Origin: Cyclina sinensis
Lineage: Eukaryota > Mollusca > Bivalvia > Venerida > Veneridae
Direction of reading: 5' to 3'
Length of the DNA stretch: 64,000 nt
Assembly (NCBI GenBank): GCA_012932295.1
Contig: JAAONU010000013.1
Span: 10,814,821 to 10,878,820, forward strand
This document shows positions 47,759-60,398 of the stretch, one piece after another (position 1 is the first letter of the stretch; each line of letters starts with the position of its first letter). A program made the translations under genes and the position numbers. The notes beneath the pieces are model-generated. The model saw only the letters and a program-made list of their open reading frames with translations, was not told where the DNA came from and ran no database searches.

Positions 47759-50700
47759 GTATAGTATTTATTTCTAGCAAGTTTTTAATACAAAACACAA
47801 GGACAAAAATGCTCATACAATCCTAATTTAAATCGTTAAATAACTGATAAGCCTGGTTCCCTGACTCAAGTTTTGAAGTTTACTGTAGAAGTTATCAATC
47901 CTAGTTTAGATTTAATTCATGTTTTAACTTTGCTCATTAACTTATATTTTATATCGAATTTGTAATTTACCGACTACATAATTTGTAGTAAAGCAGATAA
48001 TACTAGTGTAAGCCGTTGTTAATTATATGTATGGTAATTTGAAACTTAGAAACAATTTGTGACGTTCAAACAAAAAACGACTGACACAAAGTTTCGTCAG
48101 AAGCTGTTATTAATAAAAACTAACTTTTTTCTAGTTCATCATTGTATATTTAATTATCTACAGCGAAAGTCGTCTTGAAAACACAAGAAATTTAATGGTG
48201 TCAACTATATTTTAATTGCAGATCACTAATATTCAAAACTGACCTTTTTCTCTATTTTAATATTGAAATTTTGCTTTACTATATTGAAAGACGTTTGTGT
48301 TTGCACTAGAAATTTAGTTTTACGAGGTTAAATATTAATCATTGGCTATTAATGTTATTTCAGCTGTAGTGAATTAGAGTTATGAAAATGTTCTGTGTTT
48401 TGACAATGCAGTATATTGAAAAATTATCACATAATCCAACTAGCCATGACTGTCTTCTGGTGAAACCTGATTTTACCCCTGTCTAAAACGTAAAAGAAGC
48501 CATCCCGAGAAGGATTAGTGTACATTTAACCATTAAGACTTGTATATAGAAATGTTTCGAAATAAGTTTAAATATTCAATTAATGTAGTTCAAATCAGTT
48601 CGCCGTACGCATTTGTGTGGGCCAGAAGAGGCTTATTGTTGGATTGAAAAAAACTTCCTGGCATGAAGCATGCAGTACAATAAAATGTTGATAGCATTAA
48701 ATGAAAAAGCAGTTATATATAATTATATAGAGGCTACTATTTTCTCTGATAGAATATTGTTAATACAGTATCTCACTATTACTTATAATTTTGTTATGTA
48801 TGAACAGTTTTCTGTTATTCAAGTTAGAAAACTGCAGAACTAAGGTAAGTAGAACATTTATGATGACGTTAGCACCTTTGAAATGATCCCACTTACCCTA
48901 TGTGATGTGTAGTGTTTAAATATCAAGTAGAATGTTGACACGGCTAATATTAGAGAATACGGAAATATAATTATGAAATACATCTAATTCAAGGAAATAT
49001 GGTAAAACACTTCAATTGTTTTTCTTTGTTTTTCAAACGCATGCATGCTGATCATTTTGACGTTGTCACGACATAATAAATGTCTACTTGTAATAAATGA
49101 CATAATGTGTTACTCTATCTGCAGCAGCAAGTAGAGTTTGAGCTTTTTAAATTTATTTAACACGAAGGATACACCTGTTTCTTTCTATTTTTAAGTAAAC
49201 CCTCTGACAGTGTAGACACACAATATCCAGTTATTTTGATTGCAGCATGCAATCTTATTATTCTGTCTAAACACTAATTACTTTGTAAGAAAAATCTAAC
49301 TGTTCGTCGTGTATCAATTTCATCACAAAGCCCAAAATAATAAGTAAAATATTAATGACTGACCAAAGCAGCTTTACTCCAGAAATTTGAGGTTTATTTC
49401 TGACATGTTTACCCTCACAATTTATCTTGAAGGGTTATGTTTACTTGATCACTTTGACAGGTAATTGTCTTTCTATTTGCGTTCAAATTTGCTTGGTGAT
49501 AGGGTTGATCATTATCATTTGAAAAAGTGTAAACTGTCTGGAGCGTTTTGCCTTTCATGCCTTTAAAACACCATTGATAAGGTATGATAACTGTTTGAAA
49601 CTTTACTTTGCCCAGTCGGTATGCACTTACTTGTTCAAATTCTTTGAAAATAAGTGTTAGCCTGTTTGCTCAGTTTATAAAACAATTCGAGTCAAACAAA
49701 CACAAAAAGTATAATAACATAATATTTCCGCTACTAAAAGAATACTAGGATGTACATATGAAATTGTAATTATATGACTTATTGTGAGCATTTGTCGTAC
49801 TTATACAATGTTGAATACCATTCCATTTTGTATCTTCTGTTTTTGTTGTTGTTGTTTTTTTAATGCAAAAATCGAATGCAGTGTAAAGCCTTAATGACCA
49901 GACCTATGATAAAACAGTTTTATGGCATTGTATTAAAAAAGACTGCAATATATTTTAGACTTTTTATTTGTATTGGTCCTGTCAAAGAATATCGTTAAGT
50001 TAGATCGTCTGTATAAAATCTGAATTCTTTGCACTTTTGCTTATTTTGATTTTGTTTACGTCTTAATCGATTAGATATAGGAAATGCATGTGTTTAATCA
50101 TTAGACCAACTGTTCTATTGTGCCAGCACAGCTGTATCATAGCAGCCTATATACTTAAACCTGTTTCTAACAATTTATTAAGGAACAATGATTGAAATTT
50201 AATGTTTTCCTACACATTTTGATATTTCTTATCAGCATTTGCCTTATTTTCTGAAACATCCCTACTGTACAACAATAGCAAGCCTTGGGTGCCCTACAAA
50301 AGTCCATTGTCCTTACAAGGAAATATATTAAATTTACACGACTAACGTATGTCTTTAAGTCTGCTTCTAACAAACATTCTTATTTTTCAAAAAGCTAAAT
50401 TTAAACTTTTATTCACAAATCTGCAAGGAACACGGACAGTTGCACCAACTCGATGATACACCTGCTAAATGCAAATTAGCTGTGGTAAAGTGGAGGTCAC
50501 GTGATCCTTATCGTTAACAAAACGAATATCTAATGTCTGTTATAAATTTAGATACTCTTTATAAGAATATTCGTAACACATGCAAAATCCTTTTATTTTA
50601 GAGTATTTTATCTGGCAGTGAAACTGGATTTTCTAGTTGTATATTTACAGTTGTATACGAGTCTAAATGTATCTCATTGTGTACAGAACAATCTTGAATA

Positions 50701-51984
50701 ATCTAAATCTTTTTCATTAATATTCATCTTATATAGAGAATTTACAGTATGAATAGAGAAAAGTGTAAAAAATGTAAACTAGCAGTTCTTACGGAGCCCC
50801 TAAAGTGTCATGATCCACTTTTTTGTTGTCACCTTTATTTTATTTCGTTTAGAATAAATCGCATATATGATATTTTATACCATTGTATAGGAACGTTGAA
50901 TGTTATTGTTTTGAAATCTATTAATAGTAACAAGTAACTGATAAGAGATACAGGTAACTTTTTGAAGGTTGGCAAAAACATGGCGGTTGATAAAAATGCA
51001 AAACATAGTAATTTTGTAATTACAGTTACAAAGTCATTTTTCATCAAATAATTCAATATTTTATATCATTTAAAAGGTCTCTAAACTCATATTTTACATA
51101 TTTAAAAATAATTGTCAAAACTGTTTACTTTTTTATTTGTAAATGGTTAAACATAGTGCATCTGAGCTGCTAGAAAAATGCTGAAATGACAGGTATAAAT
51201 TAGTTTAATTTTCTTCTTCAAAAGCAAAAATTCAAAATCTGCTTATATTTTCAAAATATGAATTTAAAGAGCTTTCAAATGATATAAGAATCTTAAAATT
51301 AGGCTGACAAAGAAAACAGTTATCTAAAGTAAAAAATTCTGCTGCTATCAAATGTATATAAATATTGCTTCTCTTTGCCAACCATTAGTTCAGCTATATT
51401 TTGGTAACAGGTGCTTGTGATGTCATCAGTCAATGTGCCTATTGTTAATAACGTCAGTTTACCTGACTTTAAGGTCAGAGAGCGCAAAATGACGGAGAAA
51501 ACTTACTTTAGCTTTAAAACATAGCTTTAGACTGATATTTCTAGCATTTTTTCCGTACAAAGAAGCTATGGCTCTGAACATTTTGAACACACCTGTTCAG
51601 TGGTTGACAGATTTCGTTTAAACTCATCAAAATTTCTGATAATAAGCATGATATGTAGTTGTTCATGATAGCTGGAATTTTATTTCGTCTTGTCAGTTAT
51701 GCGAAACCAAAAAGCATGTTAAGCCTAAGTTTATGTCATGTATGTTTCGTATCTTTTATCCTGCATTTCAATTCATTAAAGCTGGATTTTTTTGTTCAAA
51801 CAACCTTAAAAGAAAATGTGTTGTATATATATATGTTTACCGGGAAGGAATATATAATATATCGAATGGTAGATATGATACTGGCTCCAGTACTTACAAA
51901 AGGGTCAGACATCCCGGCTCTGGTTCAATATGCATTTTCAGTTTGATTGTTTGTCCATATTTAGCTCTTTAGTGCAAAGCAATG
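47759..51984. other. Intergenic, nothing recognised
   Basis: 4.2 kb of AT-rich sequence. Open frames are short and lack family features. A CACGTG at 50498-50503 is noted only as a sequence match. Confidence 0.55.
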
Positions 51985-52327
51985 TTAAAGAGGCATACCC
52001 TAAAATTTTAAGTTTTCTGTTTGTTCTTTTTAAATCCATCTACACTTTAATGGTATTGAATAAAATATTACATAATGTCAAGCTATCATTTAAAAATTCT
52101 AAATATAACAGGTTTAGCGAATGCTTTAATAATTAGTTGTAATATTTTGTTTGGTTAGCCATTTATTACAAATACACTTACTTTTTTGATAAATATCTTA
52201 AGGAAACAGATTTGAACATATGTTTTTTTTTCTTCAAATAATCAATGATTTTTCATATTAAAGATAATGTACCAATACAAAAACATATGCAGTACGTCAT
52301 CGGTAATTTTAGGGTATGTCCCTTTAA
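51985..52327. mobile_element. Second TTAA-flanked miniature element
   Basis: TTAA (51985-51988) then AGAGGCATACCCTAAAATT (51989-52007). Its inverse, AATTTTAGGGTATGTCCCT (52305-52323), comes before TTAA (52324-52327), with two mismatches in 19. No coding capacity. The TIR differs from that of the element at 20054, so it is a different family using the same target. Confidence 0.78.
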
Positions 52328-53599
52328 ACAAACATAGATTTATCACTGTATGTTTTGACATTTTTAGACATAATTGTGAAATTTTAGATGTACAAGATTT
52401 TGAAAGTAAAATCACTAAACCAAATTGTTCTCTATAATATAAACATTAGATACTCTTACAGACATCAATTCAGTTTGTAAAACATATATGGCCCTCGACT
52501 CTTTGACTGAAACATGGACTCCCATAAGCCGTAACTTTGACCTACTACCAAGTGGGCCGTATATTAATTCACCATGCCTAACCGTCCTGTAAAATATAAC
52601 GGTTCTTGATTAAGTTGGTCTTTGAAAAAAATTGTGTCAATACGCACTTTCATAGTACAGGGCTCTATAATCTTGAACTTAGACCGAAGTCTAAGCATTC
52701 ATACCCAACCGTTCGTTAAACTTGAGCTTTCTGGGTTAGTTGTTTTTGGTTTATTAACTAGAAAACATTTTCGAAGCACAATCCATGAAATACTGAGCGT
52801 CCAGATTTCAGTTGTTCTCGAGATACCGAGTGGAATTGGTTTTAAGAATATGTTCCTGTCAACATGGCCTTTGATACAGTGGGCCTAGGATCAGAAGAAT
52901 CATCTTCTTATCATGCCTGATCATCTTTTAAAATTGGAATGTTCTGGGGTAAGTTTTCAGAAATCGTTTACAAATGCTCTTGTGAGCTTGACCTTCGGCC
53001 CAAACAGCCCTAATCAAAAGGGTTTAGTTATCTGTTTTAAGAAAAATTCTATCTGATGACCGTATATAGACAATATAAAACAATGTAACCAAGAGATTTT
53101 AAAGAAATGACGAGCATTAACTTTAAACACAGCTGAAACTATTGAGTTTATTCAGCAAAGAAGCAAACATTTTAAATCACTGTTTTCTTAGCGTGACAAA
53201 AAACCTTTTCAACGTATGAAATAATTTATATTAACAAATACCTAATAGCTGCAGACATTAAATATTAACAGTAAACATCAAGTCGTGAGTACAAATAAAA
53301 TGTGATTTCTAACATTATAACAATTTACTCCACCCACCTTTGATGATGGAAATATTTCAAAGACAAACTACGAAATGTATTGTTGGGGCTTCAAATTAAT
53401 TTAAATGGATTTTATTTCTATAGTTTTCTGAAAAGTCATGCAAAAATTAATTATTCATATTATTAATACTCAATTATTATGTATTTAGCACCCTATAAGG
53501 CAGTATTACTATTCGAAATTTTAAAACAAACTTGAAACAAAAAAGCAAAAACATAGGGAAAAAGGCTCGAGTAGGGGAACAAACCTGCTTCCTTCAGTG
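52328..53599. other. Intergenic, decayed sequence
   Basis: The 52490-52900 stretch has the look of an old tandem-repeat array but units cannot be aligned with confidence. No supported gene. Confidence 0.45.
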
Positions 53600-53850
53600 A
53601 AACGCTCTCATTGGAGACCTCTCCACAGTGTTGGGGATAAATGCTGGTGGACTCCATTTTGCATATTGAACTGAAGTTAAACTTCAAGAATTGAAGCCCA
53701 TATATTTAGAACCACTCTCCAATATTCTTTGTGAGACTGCTGTTCTTGAAAATACGAATTCAGTTAAATGAAACATTATCATTACACGTTGTCAAATTTT
53801 TTGTCTATTATACCTTTTCATCTGTTAAACCTTTGAATAATAACTGTAGC
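53580..53850 (-). other. Conserved module B, inverted copy of module A
   Basis: On the minus strand it reads through the same blocks as 36830-37111 and into ATG (53657-53655) with MESTSIYPQHCGEVSNES. YPQHCGE and the run CCCCAACACTGTGGAGAG are shared with module A; homology fades after that. Whether either module is a working exon is not known. Confidence 0.55.
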
Positions 53851-55080
53851 AAAACATTTCAAATATTTGGGTTGATGACATGACTGATTGGGTGTTTGTC
53901 GTGTTTGGACAAATTTTTGATTTAAACTTTTTTAGATTATCTTGGAATTAAATGCTATAAAAAATGAAAAGAATTCGCATCCTTTCTTAGTGTTTTCACA
54001 AAATGATCAACAAAAAAGTACGAATGAGTAGTACTAAATAATCAATTATTTCTTAATAACATCAAAGAACTTGAAAATATAGCGTTCTTGAATAACAAGT
54101 GATTCCTGGTTAATCTAAATAACAATAATTAAAACAACCCTGACACAATGAAGTAATAATTTATTTTTTAAGACTGTAAGGCTTGTTAATATAACTGGAT
54201 AATGATGAAAAAATCAACAGATGGTAGCTCGTGCAAGCATGGGCTTAAAGTGAAAACAGTTTTCGATATTTTTACTAGAAACATGCATGCTTTAAATTCG
54301 TCTGGATTGCCTGCAGCTTTCCACTATCGTTATCGGTACTTTTACGTAGCAAAGTACGACCGCAAACCAGACAAGCTTTAAACATGTTAAATGCTTTTTA
54401 TTGACAGTTTTTGACATAGTTTGTGATCAGTTATGTTAACAAAAACTATGATCCCAAGTTTTGCCTTTAAAGGCATGCATGTTGTGTCAAATCACATAAC
54501 ACAGTAAATTAAGGTACGTGTATAATCTATTTCACATTTTGTAATTTACCAGAAATGATAATGCCTCCTCAGCTAAATTATAGAATTTTTGGCTGTCTTT
54601 AAAGAGCTATATATATAACTTTATTGCTACAGATCTTGAAAATCAGAAGAATTTGAAAAAGGTTTATCAAAAAATTAAATCTGAGTACTGCAGGTTTGCT
54701 TAGTAGAGACATACACTTAGTTTAAACATATTTATTTCCAGAATAATGAGATATAATATATATGATTATACACAAATCAATAATATTCCTTCCAAGAAAA
54801 AACATTAGAATGGAAGACAAATGACTTATAGAATTCTTCTCCTTTAAGGTAGTATTTAACATGTGTCGATTTTGTACTACGAAAAGTATTCTGAAACATC
54901 GGGAACTAAAATAAAAAAAACCAAGAAATATGAATTTAACGAGTATGCGGTAAAAGTTTAAGCAAAAATATAGCGATTAATAAGGAACAGAAGATAAAAG
55001 GTTACTTACATGGTAATGATCTGGCTTAGTCGCCAAAAAAAGATATTAAAGGAGAAAGAGTAGGGAGAAGAGAGTGATCT
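53851..55080. other. Intergenic, nothing recognised
   Basis: AT-rich. A short palindrome TGCCTTTAAAGGCA lies near 54465. No gene or array seen. Confidence 0.5.
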
Positions 55081-55104
55081 CACATAATTTCGTTGTTTCT
55101 TTGA

Positions 55105-55700
55105 TCAAAGAAATCGTTTCGTTTCGGATATATAAGTCTGAACATACTTGAAGGTGATGGCATTGTCTGCGTCAGGAAGATCTGAGTTTCCAAAAAGAAG
55201 AATATTGAGAGTTACATTGAAATTATTAAGGCTTTGAAAAGTTTTTGTATATTGGTATTGAAACGGTTGACATTCAAAAAGGTAATGTGTACTGGTTTCT
55301 GATTGGCCGCAATCGCATAATGGCGTCGACGATATATTACTAAGAAAAAGATGGTAGTTTAAAGAGCTACATTTCGTGCGAAGACTTGCATGGAGAACTT
55401 GTGGTTTTCTATCATCACAGTAAAAATATTTTGGTGTGGATTGCTTGTTTCGACATTGATATGTTTTAAACATTAAGAGTGTTGGTAAATTACGAATTTC
55501 TAGTGGTAAGTTATTCCATTTACGTATAGCAGTAGGAAAAAGGAATTAAAATATAGAGTAGTTCTTGCTAATATACCGCTAGTATCGTTAGAGTTCCTCA
55601 AGACATAACGAGTATTCGTTAGATCAGGAACTGACGCAGACAAGTTTTCAGGAGCAATACCGTGTTTAATTTTGTAAGTTTCCAAATTTACTTCCGTATG
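55105..55700 (-). pseudogene. Non-LTR retrotransposon tail, frameshifted
   Basis: Minus-strand fragments read EVNLETYKIKHGIAPENL, then LRNSNDTSGILARTTLYFNS, and after a frameshift near 55535 PTAIRKWNNLPLEIRNLP. They end in a Cys/His cluster (CDCGQSETSTHYLFEC). This is the C-terminal tail common in mollusc non-LTR reverse transcriptases. It starts just where the L1-like coding region to its right ends (about 55695-55703), so the two may come from different elements. Confidence 0.7.
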
Positions 55701-58360
55701 CTCAGCATAGAGTTTGCCAGTTGAAAATAACTTATCTATATCAAATATTGATTTTAGCAGTGTAAAACATTGGCTATTATTTGTTTTTACATATCGTCTA
55801 AACCAGCTAAGCTTCATAGTGCTGTTGTATGCATAAACATTTACCATCTTCAGACCGCCATGACAGTAATCTTTACATGAAACTGTACTTTTAATTTTTA
55901 CTGTTGGACCCCATACAAAATCAGAAAAAAATGTTGTCTATTGATTTCAATATTGTCTTTGGAGGTGTTGATAGAGCAATAAATCAATGTGTTAAAAGGG
56001 GAAGTAGCAATGATTTTATCACATTTATTTTCCCTATAGGAGTTAACTTTCTTCTCTTTCAAAATAGTATACAATTTTTCATTTTATTTAATTTTTGATT
56101 GAAGTTCATTCCAACCATTTTGTTTAAATTAACATAAAAAATAAATTAATACCAAGCAGTTTAAATTGTGTACTACCCCAGTTCAGTTTCCATCGAGTTA
56201 TTATTGATTTCGTGCTGTATTTCATGGAGCCTATCCAGATAAAATTTATCTTAAGACCCGAATATAGGGAGAAGTCGTGTAGCATGTTCAAGGCTGTATT
56301 CAATGATTTTTCGGAGCCATCTAAAAATAGTGATGTATTAACAGCGAATGGGGCAATTTTATATTCTTCGCCTTTTATTACTATACCTTTAATATCTTTA
56401 CATTTTCTTACTTTAATAGATAGTATTTCTGCACATAAAACAAAAATTGAATCTCCTTGACGACAACCACGACCAGCTTTGAAAAAGTCAGATAAAAAGC
56501 CATTTATCTGTACTGCTAAATTCATATCATATAAAAATAAGGGAACCCATCTTTAAAAATTTGGACCAAACTTGAATAAAGAAATGACCTTTTAAATAAA
56601 TTTAAAAGACATTGTATCAAAAGCTTTCTCGAAATCAACCATAATGATCAGTCCTGGAATTTTTATATTCTTCTGTATATTTCATGATATCATACAGTAG
56701 TCTAGTATGTTCTCCTATAAATCTATTTTGAAGAAAACCTGTTTGATTACTAGCTATAAGATCATTTAGAACGTGCTCGATTCTGTTAGCTTTACTACAT
56801 GAGGCCAATTTGTATACAGTATCTAATTACGTGATTGGTCTCCAATGTTTTAAGTAATGATTCTGTGTATTATCTTTTGCAATACATGTTATTATGTCTT
56901 GGTTTTGTGTCACTGAGAAATTTATTCCAAAATACCTTAAAAAATTTGAAGAAAAGCCATCTGAGCCTGGACTCTTGTCATTTTTCATGTTTTGAAGAGT
57001 GTTAAGGGACTTTCTAAAGATTGGGACTGTTGAAAGGAAAGTTTTGGAAATTCTATAACTTCAAAGTCCTTATCTATATCGTAATTAATTACATTTACTT
57101 CTCTATATAACCTTTTGTAAAAAGACATAGTTTCCATAAGGAGTTCAGTTTGTTCTTAAATAGAAAAGCCATCACCTTTTGTTAAAAAAGGTATAGATTT
57201 ATTAAAACAGTGATTTTTCTAAGCTACAAAATTCTTTCGTTACTTTTTCTCCATTTTGTATCCAGTTTGCTCGTGATCTGACAATATTGCCTTGAAGTTT
57301 TTCTTTTCTAATATTTTCTGACTCTTCTTGTAAAAAAAGTGACTGGTCTTTATTTTCATCTATCAAATTAGATTCAATATCTTATATTTTGTCTATTAAC
57401 AAGTTTTCTCCATTGTTTCTACATTTTGTTTTGTAGCTTGAATATGAAATAGTTTTACCGCGAATTTCCATTAACAAATGTTCTTAAAACGATACATCAT
57501 TTATAAAAAAATGTAAACTCATATTATCTATTTTGAACAGATTATCTTTATCATAAACAGGTAAACAATATTGTTTTTTAACGTTTTCAATTTTTTCATT
57601 GATACAGTCCAAATAGTCTTTATCTAATATAAAAGCGAATTGTTGAATTTCCAAAGACATTTTCCATGTTTGAATTCTTCAAAGCAACAAGACAATAAAA
57701 TCACTGAGAGGTCGGATCTGTAACTCAACAAAATATCTGATTTTGTAACAATAGGTACTAAATCATCAGTAACCAAGAAAAAAATCCAACCTTCCCTGTT
57801 GAATGTGATTTAACCGACGCCATGTGTATTCGGCTTTGTATGTATTCAATTAATTTTTTTTTCTTGCTTTATAATTGTTATTTATTGATTTATAATTATT
57901 TTAGTCATGGGCAGTATCCATAACTAGATTAAAATCACCACATATGATATATGAATCATTTCCTATTTTATCAACATTATTAAACAACTGGATATAAAAA
58001 TCTGGAGAATCTATGTTTGGTCCATAAAGTGTGATTAGTGTAAATCTTCTTTCTTTGTAATAAATATCAATAGCTAAATTATTTTCAATTGCATCTTTTT
58101 TCAACATGATTTATATGAATAGCAAGATTCTTCTTGAAAAGAATACATACACCTCTACTATTGGATTTCCCCTCACTATAATGGCACTCTCCATTCAATA
58201 GACCATATATATCTTGCTCCATATTTTTCGCAAAATGTGTATCCTGTAAACATACAATATCTGGTTTTTTATTCTTTAAGAAGTTAAAAACATCCATTCT
58301 TTTCTTACTGTCATGTTAACCTCGGCAATTGTAAGACAATATTTTTAGATTAGTCGTTAC
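55700..58360 (-). mobile_element. Decayed L1-like non-LTR retrotransposon (endonuclease and reverse transcriptase)
   Basis: Minus strand, 5' to 3': APE-type endonuclease from about 58350 (LKILSYNCRG then a stop; KPDIVCLQDTHF; YIICGDFNLVMD near 57901-57960); reverse transcriptase pieces NQTGFLQNRFIGEHTRLL (56700-56760), GLIIMVDFEKAFDTM (56600-56660) and RGCRQGDS-FVLCAEILSIK (56380-56480). The active-site box reads FAVNTSLF where YADDTSLF is expected. Many stops and shifts mark it as dead. The 3' end SWFRRYVKTNN-FTLLKSIFDIDK is the end of an L1-like ORF2. No ORF1 seen. Confidence 0.82.
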
Positions 58361-60398
58361 TATTGCTTTGGTTAGAATTACTGTTACAAATTACGCTGAA
58401 AGGGTAACTACATTCATAACTCAACTTATAAAAGATTATCAGTACATAAATACAAATGTCCTTGTGACCTAAACAAAATAATACAAAAAAACCATAACAT
58501 AAATGTAGAAAAAAAAGTTTCAAGGTTTGATGGTAACCTTATAGTAAAGTATTATAGTATTTGTAATGTAGCTTCTAGTTTTTATTAGACTAGAGTTTAT
58601 ATTATATTCTAAATAAGCTATATACATCTATATTGACACTGGCTATAAGTTCATATCAATCATTCGGTGAAAATATTTAAATATGCTGCTTCACTCAAAC
58701 ACATTGCTAATCTCTGGGAATATTAAATACGATGTTAATAGATTTCATGAGTAATTTTATAATTTTCTTGAGATAAAAATTCTAAATATTTGAACAAATA
58801 AATTGCAAATAAAGTTTGCATACTTGATGAACATTGCTAAAACTTCCTTTTACATGTATAAAAATTAAATTTAAAGCTATGTAGCATGTCACAGGGGCTG
58901 GAAAAGTGGCCCCTTAAGACATCAGTAATATTTGTCATCTGTAAAAGAAAGAGGAATTTTGAATGCATTTCATTAAAAAGCAATAAAGTAATGGTGATAA
59001 AATTATATTAATGATATGTGCATCTGTTTATGCAATGTCTGTTATACTTAATCTTTCTTCTCTTAATGCATTTGAAATATACTTCAATACTGATGCTTAA
59101 TGAGTTTTCAACAAATAATTATCGTGTCTGCATGGATGCGTTCAAGTTTATCAATACAGAAGAACCCCTCTAATTTTTCTCAATATAATTTACCCCTTCA
59201 AATCAGATACCCCTGCATTCTGGATACAGGACAATTTTTCAGAAAAATATAGTTAATTTCAACGTTAATCCCCAGGCTAAAATCAGTCATGCATTTTCAA
59301 TTTTCAAACTTGCCAAAATCAAGTTCTGTGTCAAATAAAGAACATTAATGGATTTTATTGCTTTTGGAGGCACTCATGGGTTTACATTTCATTACTGAAA
59401 ATTGTTTTGTTTGCAGCTTCTTACAGCTGACAAATTCCCATTCGCGCACTGGCGCAGTGAATACAAAAACTGTATGCTACATACAAAAGTTGAAATTTTA
59501 AAGTTAGGTGTAAACATAACCAAACGATTCCTGTTGATGCTGAAAAACCGCGAAGATGCTAGACTAATGTAAACGTTCTTACCTCTGTTTACGTGACCGA
59601 AATGGAAAACAATTTATTTACTCTTCAAGTGAAGACTCGCCTGTGGACTCATTTCATTAGCGACATTATGGTCAAGGACTGGTATGTAATTCGAAAGGGC
59701 AATGAGTAACTTAAAAGGCAATGAAATTAAATACTTTTAGTTTGAATTGCTTGCAGTTCACGTTTCAACGAACGTCGCGAATTACTACGTGTGTATAGGT
59801 AGATCCATTTGTTGCTGACTTACAGAACATCACTTCACCTTGTGTATTCATTCTCTAATGTTGAACTGATAAAATGTTGGTTCATTTTCTAATTTCTCTT
59901 TTTCTTCTGGAAAGTACTGGCTCAATTCTTTATCGTTTTCGTATTTGATTTTATCATTACTTTTACCGCACTAACTTCGTCCTTCAGGGAATCCACATTG
60001 AACTTCCACGTAACTTACCACTGTTTCGAAACACATCTGACAGAATCAATAGAAATCTTTTATAATGCAAACCACAACAACACGTGTAACTGTAAAATTA
60101 TTCATATGTCCTGATTCACTGTGTACTTTGTACTGTGTACTAATTACCATCATATTGATCTTGGGAAAGAAAGCCGATGTCTAGTGCAGAAATATTGTGT
60201 TGTAAAGGACTACTAACAGCCTCTCTGCATGTCAGCAATCGAGACGTTTTAGACCCTTTCTGTGACACTTTTTATGACCCTTTCCATGACTCTATGACGG
60301 TGAAAGTTAATGTCGTTAGCCCGTCATGGGTCTTAGAAAAGAAAGCTGACTGTGCCATTCCCGTTAAAATTGTCGTTTTCTGTCAGCACTAGCTTTAT
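58361..60398. other. Intergenic, nothing recognised
   Basis: AT-rich sequence. CACGTG at 60081-60086 is noted only as a match. The 71-codon frame at 60177 has no family features. Confidence 0.5.
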
